Source: Microstegium vimineum (lineage: Eukaryota; Streptophyta; Magnoliopsida; Poales; Poaceae). From it: a DNA stretch of 64,000 nucleotides. Under the pieces are notes generated by a model. It made no database searches and was not told the origin of the DNA. It saw nothing but the letters and a program-made list of their open reading frames with translations. Positions 11,714 to 23,228 of the stretch are shown piece by piece (within the stretch, counting starts at the first letter, position 1; each line of letters begins with the position of its first letter). The translations under genes and the position numbers were made by a program. The stretch spans positions 8,098,179-8,162,178 of the forward strand of contig CM039120.1 in NCBI GenBank assembly GCA_022036555.1, given 5' to 3'.

Positions 11714-11721
11714 TATTTATA
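11714..11721 (+). promoter_or_regulatory. Annexin TATA box
   Basis: TATTTATA, about 110 bases before the annexin ATG and only about 9 bases beyond the SINE target duplication. The core promoter therefore abuts the insertion. Confidence 0.6.
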
Positions 11722-11830
11722 CGGTCGCGCCAGCGCCGTGTTCTGGACGGGGCCAGGGGGTCAGGGCCAGTCTAACAGAGAGTTCTCCACATACAACACT
11801 TCATTCAGACGGCGAGGCGAGTCGGCGGCC

Positions 11831-13181
11831 ATGGCATCTGCGGGGTCCGAGGAGGCGTGCAGGGAGATCCGCGCCGCGTGCGGCACGCCGCGGCGCCTGG
11901 GCCTCCTCCTGGCACCACGGAGCCCCGCCGAGAGGCAGCAGATCAGGGCGGCGTACCGTGCGACGTTCGGCGAGGACCTCGCCGGGACGCTGCACGGCTC
12001 CAACAGCCAGGAGGGCGAGGTAAAATCCTCGTCGCAGAGGCACAAACGAGTCTCAGCCGCAGTGACGGCGACCGGACCGAGTTCTCTGTCTCAGCTCACC
12101 ACGAGCGGTTTTCCTCCTGACCCCTGCAGCTCTGCAAGCTGCTCTACCTGTGGGCGCTGGAGCCGGCGGAACGGGATGCGGTCGTGGTGCGGGAGGCGGT
12201 CGAGGGCGGCGTCACCGTGGCCGGCTACCACACCCTCGTCGAGGTGTTCACGCGCCGAAAGCAGGACCAGCTCTTCTTCACCAAGAAGGCCTACATGACC
12301 AGGTTCAGGAGGAACCTGGACCAGGACATGGTCACCGAGCCGTCTCACCCTTACCAGAGGGCAAGTGTTCTTCACTTCTCTGCTCTGCTGATGTCATGGT
12401 GTTAAACCACCTCAACTTAAACTCACCACCGACAGCCATTGTTGTTTGCTTCAACTTCAACAGCTGCTGCTGGCTCTCGCGGCCTCCTGCAGGTCGCACC
12501 ACGACGACATCAGCCAGCACGTGGCGAAATGCGACGCGAGGAGGCTGCACGACACCAAGAACAGTGGTGCTGGTTCCGTCGTCGACGAGGCCGTGATCCT
12601 TGAGATGTTCAGCAAGAGGAGCATTCCACAGCTCAGGCTGGCCTTCTGCAGATACAAGCACATATATGGGCATGACTATACCAAGGCCAGTGGACTCATC
12701 AGCTCCTTCGTGTCATCCACCTGATGCAGCCCTGCTCAAGGACTCTCTTCTCACTAACTTGCAACAATGTGTATGCCTGCAGGCACTGAAGACAAATGGG
12801 TCTGGTGAATTTGAAGAATCTCTGAGAGCTGTTGTCAAGTGCATCTACAACCCTTCCAAGTATTACTGCAAGGTTATAAAATCCAGGAAACCCTTGGATC
12901 AGTATAAAAAAAAGCAGACTGTGTTTTGTGCCTGTTCTAATTCATGCTTCTGCTCTTGATATTTCCAGTTACTGCAGAGAAGTATGCTATCTGCAGCAAC
13001 TGATAAAAGGATGGTAACAAGAGCTATCTTGGGCAGTGACGATCTCGGCATAGATGAGATCAGATCAGCGTTCAAGAGTAGTTGTGGAAGGAACCTTGCA
13101 GACTACATCCAAGAGAACTTGCCTGAGAGTGATTACGGAGATTTTCTTGTGGCTGTGGCAAGAGGGTCAGTGGCACCATGA
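11831..13181 (+). CDS. Annexin-like protein (divergent plant annexin)
   Basis: Five exons (11831-12019, 12130-12360, 12464-12685, 12783-12872, 12969-13181), all joined in phase 0, give 314 residues, the usual plant annexin length. Four annexin repeats can be followed: residues about 5-75, 77-150, 155-245 and 247-314. Characteristic stretches are AYMTRFRRNLDQD, YGHDYTK, EFEESLRAVVKCIYNP and the repeat 4 ending DYGDFLVAVARG. The type II calcium loop GxGT is not conserved: repeat 1 has CGTPR, and repeat 4 has GSDDLG. Calcium-dependent membrane binding may therefore be weak or absent. Introns 1 and 4 are GT-AG. Introns 2 (12361-12463, starts GCAAGT) and 3 (12686-12782, starts GCCAGT) appear to be GC-AG, because no GT donor keeps the frame. 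It is convergent with the p24 gene, 250 bases away. Confidence 0.88.
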
Positions 13182-13431
13182 GGTTGGATGTTTGTAGTAT
13201 TGGTGTCCCTGAGTTGTCCATGGAAGAAAAATACTAGTGTTTTGCATGCTGCAAAAGTAAGTTGAACAAGGAAAACAGCAGTCTCACGTCATCTGACTTG
13301 GGATTTCAGGTTGTTATATACCATTTTATTTACAATTGCTAGACTCGGCAGAGAAACCATCAGATTTCAGTATGCAAAAACACAAAACATAAAGATAGTC
13401 TTATTGCTGAGATTTATGTCACGGACATCAG

Positions 13432-16400
13432 TTAGATGAGCTTCTTCTTTCGGAAGTACTGTTGTAGATGCCACAACTGTAAAACAGAGACTGCAATGCA
13501 AACACTAAGAGAGAGCATGCTCAACCACGTGACCCTAGAATTCGTCTTTTCACTGACATCCCTCATGTTAGCTTCTCTGCAACAATAACAATTTTGTTAA
13601 TACCCTGGGTATCAGTCAGGTACATGAATAACCAAAACCAGAAGCTAGGAAAATAAGTGGATGCACAGACTTGGATTTTAGAAGATGCAGGTTGTCATGG
13701 ATTGATTGGACAGTAACTTCAAGCTTGAGTAACTCCAGTTCAACTCCCTGATTATAAAACTTGATGTCATATGGAAGGGAAATAAAACAAAACAACTTGG
13801 CAGTGTAACACCTCATTTTCATATACGTCACCTCAATCTTTTCCTTTTTAGCAACAGAATCCCAGTCTCTAGTAGCTATCCCAATTTTCCAATCAAGATT
13901 TAGTTTCACCACTAACCCTCTGTCCTCACCATCAATCGAGAAGCAGGCAAGGTAGTTCCCTGCTTCTGCTGTGGTAAATGCAAATTGCTCCATTGAAACC
14001 TTTTCTTTCTTATGAACAATGTCTCCAAAAGGGGATGTAACCTGAAATAATGATTCCCGAAAGAAATGTAAGCATGTTAGAGGAACATAAAAAGTCAAAC
14101 ATGTAACAATCTTCAATCAAACAACTCCCAGCCAATGTCCAGTTCCTTGCCCAGCAAAGTTACTACTATATGTTCTCAATCTCTACAACTAAAACATACG
14201 GAAAGCAATCGTCAACCCGGCGAGCGAAAACCCACGCGAGTGAAATTGTCCGCCCGGCGGTTCGCACCCCGCCTCGCTGCCAGCCGGCCCGGTCGTCTCA
14301 CGGCTCACGCTCGCCCGGCGCATCGCACGCTCGTCGCACTCGCACGTTCGCTCGACGGTTCCCCTTCCCCTTCCTGGCCAAAACGCACCCCACCCCACGT
14401 CTCCGCCGCCGCACCGCCATACGGCACCGTACCCGCGCCCTGGCTGCCCGACAGTACCACTTCCCCGCGTCCCTGCGTGCTTCCCGGCCCAACCGCGCCC
14501 TACCCCATGTCTCCTAAGTCACACCGCCGTGCCCGGCACCGCACCCTAGGACCCGACGCCATCGGCGACCTGGTGACCGGCACCTGGCCTGCGCGCGCCA
14601 CCCAACGCACGCGGCCCCGTCGACCCGGCACCTGGCCGTCGTGCCACCCGACGCCCGCGGGCCGCTGCCACCGCCATCCGACCCTCGGCCCCCGCTCCCC
14701 TCTCCCCCGACGACCTGGTTCATAGCTAAGGACATTCCATAAGCTAGAGGAACCGCCGCCACCATCTGATCCGTCCCAACTCGCCAGGCCCCCAGCTGTC
14801 ACAAGCCGAGAGAGCTCATGCGCGCGCTCCGCCCCGCCGTCGCGATGAGGGCCAAGGTTCGTCTTCCCTCGCCTTCGTTGCAATGTTCTTTCCATGGTGA
14901 TGCGATGAAATCGTGTCCTAGGTAGTTTTGCAGAGCTTGTAATCGTGCTTGCTAGAGTCTTTATGACGCCATGCTGTTCTCTATGATGACCAAACACAGA
15001 TGACGAGTCGGATCTAATCCATTCCATTAAACCATGGGGATAATCGAAGCATTAGTGTGAGAGAACACTAATCAGTTGATATTTTTTTTTTTGGTTTTCA
15101 TAGCTGATCTGTTACAAGTTTTTGTTTGTTTGGTCGGGGTTGTTTCCTGCATTATTATTGGCATAATGAGGAAAAAAATATATTTTCTGATCTAATTGAT
15201 AAGAAATACCCCCTACTTATTCGAGAAAAAAAAGAAAAAAGAAATACCCCCTACTCATTCTGAATGCAGTTCACTGCATGTTGCATCTATGCTTTTGTGT
15301 AGGATTAGCGGTTTGTTTGCTTGTTAAATCCCGACCTGGCGACCTCGTTCTGTGAGACATAGTCTGAGATCATGTTCCAGTGTGACGTAGGCATAGACGA
15401 AGATAATGTGATGACTGTCCTATTGCTAGGTGATTATTACTTGCAATCTCACTATTTGTCCAATTCGACGTTGGAATGTGATGAAGAACCATTGGTCCGT
15501 GTTTCTGATCATCAGTGATGAGAAAACACTCCATAATTATGATCCCTGATGACTACATGCATAGTCTTAGTCTGACCTTGTTCTATGTGAATGTCTAATA
15601 TCATATGAAACTGTGTCTGTTGAGTCTAAGCACTTGCTGTTGAATGTGGGGCAACTGATTCATCTTGTTCCAATTGATTTGCAGTGGAAGAAGAAGAGAA
15701 TGAGGAAGCGCCGAAAGATGAGGCAGAGATCTAAGTAGGCGCATCTATCTTCTGGCTGAGGAAGGTGAGCTTCATCTGCACCATGGATACTTTGGCTCTT
15801 GACAGAGTATTAGCTATCTTTTTCTTCATGGGATCTTCATATATCTTACTACTATCAGAGTGCCTATTAATTATTTTTATTTCTTAATGAAAATTGTCTA
15901 GGAAACTACTAATTGCACGAATAAGCTAGGACAACCATCTCCATATCTATCGTTGACCAAGTTGTCATTGTCATATATGTATCCGAAACTGACTTTGTTA
16001 CCACATTCCACTGTAAATCTAAGAATTCACACACCATTCAAAAGCACCATCGTGCTGAGTTGCAGCAAACGGGAAAAACATAGTGCACAGATACTGTACT
16101 GTAAGTCTGTAACAAGTGTCATTGGCTTGTGTCATCGACTTACACTGGGATTAGAATTCCACACAAACACACTTAGAAGTCAAGGATTATGCATCAAAAG
16201 AAGCAACTAATGAGATATACTGAAATGCAGGGTACCAAATCCAGGCATAAGAAATTGAACTCACATTATCCAATGAAATTATGTTGTTTATGCTTTTTTT
16301 TGCGATATATGTTGTTTATGCTTGTGAAGCTAACAATCACATGCAAACAAGGGCACAAAATGCTAATCAATGATCGTGGAATTCAAAATTAAAAACAGTA

Positions 16401-19135
16401 GAAAATCTGCAAAAAAAATGCAGACCCACTGCATACATAGCATAATTAATTTGGCACATCAAGGAAAGTTGGAAACTCAACGAGGACTATCTTTTTGCAG
16501 TGAGACAACTCATCTTTTCTTAGTTACAAATTACAATAGCTCACCTTTTGAAATGGTGCTGAGTTTTTGTTTATAGGCTCTGGGCATTTAAATTTTGAAC
16601 CAGTGAAGTAATATATTTTTCTTATCTGAATTTTTTATAGATTAATGATGACTGCTAAAGTTTGCTTCTTGTCGCAAAAAGGGGTCTAATGAAGATATGG
16701 GGCCTCTATTACATCGTTGGTTTCTTTTTCTTGGTTGCATCTCCAGATTAGTGATCGGTCGATCACGCTGGTAACTATTTGTACATCCGGTCTTTAGTTC
16801 TCACTTACAACCTGAGATGACTATCCTGAACTTTTGTGCATCTTAGTGTTCGCTGAACTTTGCTGCATTTTATAGAATGTTAGCTTGTAGCATTGTTTAT
16901 GTTGGGCTCAGCTGTGTTTGTTCAACTGATTGAGAAAATGTCAATATCATTCTCTGATGAAAATCAGTTGGTGCTGAATACTAACTACTCCTCTTTCTAG
17001 ATAGCCATGAGGGTCCATGACATGTGAAATAGACGCACTCCAGTTATCATGTTCTTAGTGCACATGATCTTCAGTTCGTAAATTAACTGATGGCAATTGT
17101 ACAGGGGATGATGAAGTGCAAACTTCTCAGTAAAGACATGCTTCCATAGATGAGTTCAGTGGCTGCTCAATGAGTTTATGGACCCCTATCAGAGTATGAA
17201 GCTTCTAACAGCAAAGGTGAGCCAATACATGCCACACAGGCACTGCAACCAGTTTTAGGAGCCCATGTCACATGGTCAGCTCGTAGCTGCTTCAATCTGC
17301 TTGCTGACCTCTCAGTAAGCATGATGGGATAGCAATCTTGATAAGTGTTTATATGAACCAATCAATTAGTTGTGCTTGTAACTGGTAGATTGTTTTGCCA
17401 GGGAGGTCACCTCAGGTCAAAAACTAATTTAGAAGCTGTTAGTTGTAACGCTGTGTAGTGTAACAGTAGAAAGGAAGTTGATGTCTCCTATAAACCGATG
17501 TCCCTTTTGTTCCCAAGGCAATGTTGGTCTTTGATGGTTCAGTATGCAGTGTTGGCCCCTGGCCATATGTGTTTTGGCGAAGGGCAATGCTACAGTACTC
17601 ATTTTACTTGATAAGAGGTAATATCTCAAATAAATTTGAGCTCTTCATTTTTAGATTTTTTAATTTAGTTAGTTAATTAATTTACATTGTAAATGAGAAA
17701 AAAAATATTATCAAATCATGTCGGCATGGATATAGAAGCCAGCCCAATGCCCCCTTCCTTCAAATCATGTTGTTTCTCTTTGCTCCCGTCGTAACGCACG
17801 GGCACTCACCTAGTGAAGCGAAAAATGGCAATAGATTCATCCACTAGTACTACTACTACCATGTGCAAATAAGTTAAAGCTTTTGTGGATAAAATTGTTG
17901 CAACTCATACAGCCTATTCACAAGATGTAATATCGTAAATGCAAATTGCAAACTAATTTCCAGATAAATATGACTGTGTGGAGGTGGATTCCATGTCTCC
18001 TGATTCATAACAACAACTCTATCCAACAAAATGTTGCCTATCTCTAGTTCCCTCTAGTTGAAGTAATGAAGGGTGAGTTTATGGCCCATGCAAGATAAGC
18101 AAGGTGTTGGACAGCATCTTCCAGTTTCATTATTGAAGAACTAACAATGTGACCGTGATCCATTTGATGTACCACAAACAATAGTGTGGAAAAAATGGAG
18201 AAGGCCTAGGACAAAATGAATCAACAACTTGCCTCGTTCAGGATCAATTTGACTGAACCTAAGGATAATATGAGCAATGACAGGAATCAAATCACACTGG
18301 TTTTCTTTCTCAAAGAATAATGGGAGTTATGTATCCTGTATGAGTAGAAAACTGTTTTTGTTTTTTATCATGCATTTCAGCTAGCAGAGTGGTTTTCAAA
18401 TGGTGTTTTCTTGAGGATGCCCAGGGACTGCGTGACCACAATGAAAGGAGACATATGTGATACGTATATCCCAATGGCTAATCACCTGTCCCAATGTGCT
18501 CAAGTTGACAATTGTCATCGATTGTTAGGTAAGAGTAACTGATATATACCATAAATCCATATAACATCAAAGAAATAACAGCAACTGCACATAATGCACT
18601 TCAATTCCATAATAACAGCTACTACACATAATGCACTTCCATTCCATTTCCAGTGTACACAAAAGCATAGAAAACGTAGGAGTACCAACCAATCCAAATT
18701 AGTATGTATATAACAATATTTTGTTGACTATCACCTCCCACGCTGTAATGCTTTGATCAATCCCGATCTGGTTGATGCAATTGGATACCCAAACTCAACG
18801 CTGGTTTGTAGGTCGGCTAATTAATTAATTACGGTGTCAACTATTTTAGTTCATTTCTCTCCCTTAATAAAATAATTATGTGGCAATGCCATTTTAGTCT
18901 ATTTTAGATACTGCATCTGTAGGTCCAAACGATTGGTTACCTTGACGGAGATGGTAGGGTGGGCGTGGTGGTGATCGTAGAGGACGGAGTAGTCGCCGAT
19001 GACGACAACGTTGGATTGGATCTCCTCTGACACACACTTAGTCCCTGACGGCGCAATCTCCAGCCACACCGCCCCGGCCCCCGCCGCCATCCACCACACC
19101 GCCGCCGCCGCGGCCCACGCGCCACCCCTCGCCAT
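13432..19135 (-). CDS. p24/emp24 family cargo receptor, delta type (GOLD domain)
   Basis: Four minus-strand exons (18941-19135, 13832-14041, 13671-13747, 13432-13576) join exactly in frame to give 208 residues, the family's normal size. A signal peptide (about 1-22) is followed by a GOLD domain with its two conserved cysteines (C34 in GTKCVSEEI and C98 in NYLACF). A coiled-coil region (VELELLKLE ... EANMRDVSEKTNSRV), one membrane segment (about 180-198) and a short cytosolic tail YFRKKKLI follow. The tail has an aromatic residue and the KKXX dilysine signal for COPI retrieval. p24 proteins cycle between ER and Golgi and help package cargo into COPI and COPII vesicles. Intron 1 is 4.9 kb and contains an eL41 gene on the other strand and a Helitron-like end. 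The gene is head to head with a TMEM50-like gene (295 bases between start codons). Confidence 0.93.
14190..14844 (+). promoter_or_regulatory. GC-rich promoter and 5' UTR of the nested eL41 gene
   Basis: A CpG-rich island inside p24 intron 1 leads directly into the eL41 start. The long open frames here encode only proline- and arginine-rich sequence, as expected of GC-rich noncoding DNA. An upstream ATG at 14818 is in frame with the eL41 ATG, nine codons ahead. Confidence 0.5.
14845..15738 (+). CDS. RPL41: Ribosomal protein eL41 (shortened copy), nested in p24 intron 1
   Basis: Two exons (14845-14856 and 15685-15738) separated by an 828-base GT-AG intron encode MRAK | WKKKRMRKRRKMRQRSK, 21 residues of lysine and arginine. 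eL41 is the smallest eukaryotic ribosomal protein and is normally 25 residues; this copy lacks four residues (RLKR or equivalent) after KKKRMR. That is a 12-base in-frame deletion, probably between nearby AGG repeats. The intron position after MRAK fits the residues on both sides. An in-frame upstream ATG (14818) would add nine residues (MRALRPAVA). The gene lies on the strand opposite its host p24 gene. It could be a functional short form, a transposed copy or an early pseudogene; sequence alone does not decide. Confidence 0.8.
17785..17813 (+). mobile_element. Helitron-like 3' terminus
   Basis: A short hairpin (CCCGT, loop of 8, ACGGG) is followed seven bases later by CTAG and then T, the classic Helitron end structure of a hairpin before CTRR at an A/T target. 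The 5' end (starting TC) was not identified, so the element's extent is unknown. It may include the eL41 segment or only nearby AT-rich DNA. Confidence 0.5.
18573..18645. repeat. Tandem pair, about 36-base unit
   Basis: Two adjacent copies of an ATAACAGC...ACATAATGCACTTC...ATTCC unit with a few substitutions. Confidence 0.75.
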
Positions 19136-19430
19136 CGTCTCTTCCTGCCGCACCACCACCAACAGCCTACAGGTTGCAAGCGCCACCCCCGTCCATCTCA
19201 ACGCGATTCGCTAGGCCCATAAACATGCGTGGCGCAATAGGCCCAAATAAATCCCGAGTTGAGCTTTCTTTATTGGATGGAAATTGCTTGGCCCAGTGTA
19301 ACTCCACCCACCTCCAGGCTCAGTTTCCGCTTGGGAAAACAACAATTCGGCGAAGAAGGGAGAAGGGTGGAACGATCCGACGACGAGGAGATTGCTTGGT
19401 GGGAGGAGTTGGTGAGGATAGGTCGCGACC
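19136..19430. promoter_or_regulatory. Shared bidirectional promoter of p24 (-) and TMEM50 (+)
   Basis: Only 295 bases separate the two divergent start codons. Both are housekeeping-type genes. No TATA box is obvious on either side; there are GGCCCA/TGGGCC-type elements (for example near 19215 and 19290) common in plant housekeeping promoters. Confidence 0.55.
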
Positions 19431-21985
19431 ATGGAGAATCTTGCTCTGCTTTGGGGAATCTTCGGCCCGGGCGTGTCCGGCGCCATCTTCGGGGCTGGGT
19501 GGTGGTTCTGGGTGGACGCGGTCGTTTGCAGCGGCGTCCAGGTTTCCTTCCTCCACTACCTTCCAGGTGAGAGCAGGAGCCCTAAGATTCGGGGAGTAGC
19601 CCCCATTTTTTTTGTTCTCGTGCTAGCTTTGGGGTCCAATTGATCGGTGTGATTTCGTTGGGTGTGCGGGTTTTGCAGGGATCTTCGCTTCGCTGGCGGC
19701 GCTCATGTTCAATTGCGTGAACAAGGATGAGATCGGATACGACTATTACTCGCCCTACGGGGACGATTCTGAGTGGAGGTGAGGATACTGCTTATTTTGT
19801 TAAAGGTAGATGGAATTGGTGGATGAATTTAGGGTTTTGAAATCCAGATAATTCACTCGAGCCCGGGTTACTTGATATTATCTGTACGACTGAAAATAAG
19901 CGCAGTTTCAGTAAATCACGTGAATTTGCTTGCGATGTAAATAAAACCATTTTACAATAATGTCAGACTGTCGATTTGGGTCAATTTCCTTCTTCCTAAG
20001 CAGGCACTGGACTCTGGTCGTAGAATTGTACTGTAATTACTAATTAGGAAACTAAGGTCCTGTTTGGTAGAATTCCACTCTTAGTTCTTAGCTCTAGCTC
20101 CCTAATTCTATGATGGAGTGATTCTAAGGTGGAAAGTGATTTGGAGTGGTTCTTGTGGGGCTTGAAGGGGAGCGGTGGAGAGCGGGTTCTTTCAGCTCCC
20201 AACTTGCAGTGTAAATGGAAGCGATTTTTGTCATCCCACCAAAATCTAGTTGTGTTTTATTGGTTTGGCTGTCTAGGAGTGATCTCACAGAATCTAGAGC
20301 TAGGAACACTCCCAAACGGTAGCAATGTGGTTATGAGCTGAAAACATTTTTGTAAAGTTGTGGCCTTTTAGGGGAGTCTCCCAACTTTATGACTTACTAA
20401 CATGTTTCAAACAACTGCCATGAGCCATCCCACTCTGCTAACTATGCTATGGACTTAGCAAGGAGGAGGCTGTTGTATGTGGGATCTAGTTGGATTACCA
20501 TATGGAAAGTCAGTAAGATTTTTTTTTCTAGGTGACTTATGGAACTACTTAGACAACTAAGTCAAGTGGTTAGATTTCTCTTTTGGTAACCTTACAAATT
20601 TATGAATTTTCATATCTTTCGGGAGTGTGGTAGTTTCCGCTGTTACAAATTATCCATCATCATGGATCATAATGCTTTTATCCTCCTATATGTTTATTAA
20701 GGTAATGCAATCCTGGTATAACATCTCTGTCTGTCTAATATAACTTATGTATTTACGTATAACAATGACTTTAAGTGTTACTCCATGTTAGCAGGGCTGT
20801 CTTGCCTAGGATACTATTTTCATGGTTTCTCACCCCATTTGTTGTGCTGTTGAATCTGCGCAATGGGGTTGCATACATTTGTTTTTCGAATACGGTCTTA
20901 TCATTGATCCTGATGCTGCAGAACCAATATTATACAATAGGTCAAATAGACTTGGTTGACTTTTTTCTATAGTTGATTCCTTATGGAACTATTTACAGGA
21001 AAGGTCTTTTTTTCCTGTTTGAACAACTACAGTGATTGATATCCTGGTCAGATAAGGCTTATGGCTCTAGATTTTAAAGACGTTTGCAGCAATATAAATC
21101 TTGTAAAATAAATTGTTTGCACTTTTAAAATGTTTTCAAAATGTCAAAATCAAGGAAAGTTGTTGGTAAAAAACCATATGTTGGTAAACAAAACAGTGCC
21201 TGGACTGCCTTAGCATCTATCCTACAAAATGCAATAATATTGTAATTTGTAAGTATCATACAATCATACAGATCATGCCTCTCAAGGTCAATCTGCTTGA
21301 AGTCAAGAATTTAAAAGAAGGCATTGGACTTTTTTCAAAGTGGATCATCAACATGAATAGTAAAGACTATAGACTTGTCTTCTGATAATCCTTACATCCA
21401 GTGGCAAGTACATGTGCCATCTAGCTGAAGTTTCATTTGCTAACTCTGTGCTTTCTAACGGAAGAGCCTCAAGTTTGCATTGTGCTGTGCAATGCATCAC
21501 TTTTTATCAGGTTCAGTAAGTCATGGTATTGTCCTTGTAATCCCTAATCGAAAGGGCATATCTTTTGCATACCTGAAAACTTCCTCATTGGTTCTATGTC
21601 AAGAGATTGATAGACCGATTTCAGGGTGCTGGAATGTGCTCATTTTTTTGCCTGTGTGGTACTTGCGTAGAAGTTTTCTAACATTGGGGTTTATTTATCT
21701 TGCAGAGTGAAGCTTTGGCTTTTTGTGGCATATGTCGTGTCTTTTGTCTGCCTAGCTGGGTCTGTGGGTTTATTGGTGCAAGACGCTCTGACGAACAAGG
21801 GCCCTTCTGTCTGGACTGGTGTTGCTGGTGTTCTCCAATGTGTTCTTGTGTTGATAAGGTATGCCTGCAATTTCCATCTACTATAATATTTCACTCCCTC
21901 GTACACCTGTCCAGCTTGTGTACTGACCTCCCATCGCCCTTGCAGCGGACTGGTGTATTGGACATGCCACTCATCAGACGATTAA
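19431..21985 (+). CDS. TMEM50-like four-span membrane protein
   Basis: Four exons (19431-19566, 19679-19778, 21706-21858, 21946-21985) with GT-AG introns join in frame to give 142 residues. The protein is almost entirely hydrophobic, with segments around LLWGIFGPGVSGAIFGAGWW, FASLAALMFNCVN, WLFVAYVVSFVCLAG and GVAGVLQCVLVLISGLVYW, so four membrane spans are likely. A polar loop (DEIGYDYYSPYGDDSEWR) separates spans 2 and 3. The short C-terminus is TCHSSDD. The pattern matches the TMEM50/UPF0220 family found across eukaryotes, whose members sit in the endomembrane system with poorly known function. Intron 2 is long (about 1.9 kb) and contains a possible MITE near 20053. Start and frame are well supported. 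Confidence 0.9.
20053..20325. mobile_element. Possible MITE-like insertion
   Basis: The left end, with CTGTTTGGTAGAATTCC, and the right end, which read backwards gives CCGTTTGGGAGTGTTCC, form an imperfect inverted repeat inside TMEM50 intron 2. No clear target duplication is visible. Confidence 0.35.
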
Positions 21986-23220
21986 AGGGCGTAATGTCAT
22001 GAGCAGACTTGCAAGGTTGGTCACAATCGTGTGAAGAAAATTATTCCTGGCAGCATATGATACAATCGTGTGATGAAAATGTCGTGCACTGTTCACTGCT
22101 GAATGGATGGCTAGACGTTTCATCTTGTGCATATTTGACTGTTTTGAAAAATGATGCTTCTTTAAGTCACACCGGTGCACGTTTTTGCCCCAGCTTCTTC
22201 TTAGTTGTGAATCCGTGATGGGTCATGACCATGCAAATCTTGTGGTTAAAACTGAAACTGGCAATGAATACGGCTGAATATCGCAATTGACAGCAATCAA
22301 GTCGGGACGCAGTTTCGCCCTGTTTCGTCGTTACCGCTGATGGTTGCTACACGGTCTTGGAGTCATCGAAGCCAGTGTCTAGCTATCGAAGCACGTACTA
22401 ATAAAAACGACTATTTTTGGCTTCAAGTTGGAGAACGCCTTTTCTGTACTGCCGGCATTCCAGCGTTTTATTTTGTTGATGGAAGTCAGACGGTGACACG
22501 GTGTATGGCCCCATTGCCGGCTGGGCACCACGATCACAAAACAACATAGGACATGCTCCGATGCCCAGTGGTGCCTTGCCTGGATCGAAAGCATCTTATA
22601 ATCCATAACGTGTTTAAAAAAAAAAGGCATGTACAGCCGCCAATGCCGTATTGCCGCTCCGTTGAAAGTAACAGCATTCCGTTGGCGTGTGGCGCGTTGT
22701 TCGCGGCGCTGGTAAGCTTCGTCGCTTTCCCTGAGGCGTGCAGTGTTAGACCGGGCAACACGTGCTTGGGAATTACCAGTCGTATCTGCAGCCATTTTCT
22801 GTAGGAGTAGGATACTGATGGTGAAAGAAACGTCGGTTAAACTGGTCCACGGGTGGATTCAACTGCAACATAGGGATCTCAGAGCACACCAGCTGACACG
22901 GTGGGTCATGGTACGTGGATTCTCCGGCGAAACCGCGAGTGAAACTGCCATCCATGGTTGAGTTGTTTTTGGTAGTTCGGTGAACGAATCTAACCGTGTC
23001 GCGTACGGTGTGAATTTATGAGAACGTACGTACCACGTACCCCTTTGCCCGTTCCAAGAAAACGCTGGAGCAGCTTGCCGTCGCTGGCGGCTGCTGGCAC
23101 GGCGTCCTCGATGGCGCGTCCCGTCCCGTCTGAGAGGGACAGGGAGTGTCAGCGATGCCAGGTGGCTGCCGCGCGTGGGTCTCCGCAATTCTAACGTGTC
23201 CGTGCCACGTCCCTCGCGAA
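21986..23220. other. Intergenic region
   Basis: This contains the TMEM50 3' UTR and unassigned sequence. No protein family or repeat is recognised up to the Ds-like element. Confidence 0.5.
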
Positions 23221-23228
23221 CCCGGAAG

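Larger units (their letters stand above)
15739..18940. other. Rest of p24 intron 1
   Basis: AT-rich intron sequence without a recognisable gene. It holds a pair of 20-base direct repeats near 15204 and 15240 (just before, in the eL41 intron), a Helitron-like 3' end near 17813, and a tandem pair of about 36 bases at 18573-18645. Confidence 0.6.

Noticed and set aside
14135..14725. 196-residue plus-strand open frame in p24 intron 1
   Set aside because: The product is only proline- and arginine-rich, as expected of a GC-rich promoter. It has no domain and lies in the eL41 upstream region.
15204..15260. Two 20-base direct repeats (GAAATACCCCCTACT...)
   Set aside because: A simple local duplication separated by an A-rich run inside the eL41 intron; too short to be an element.
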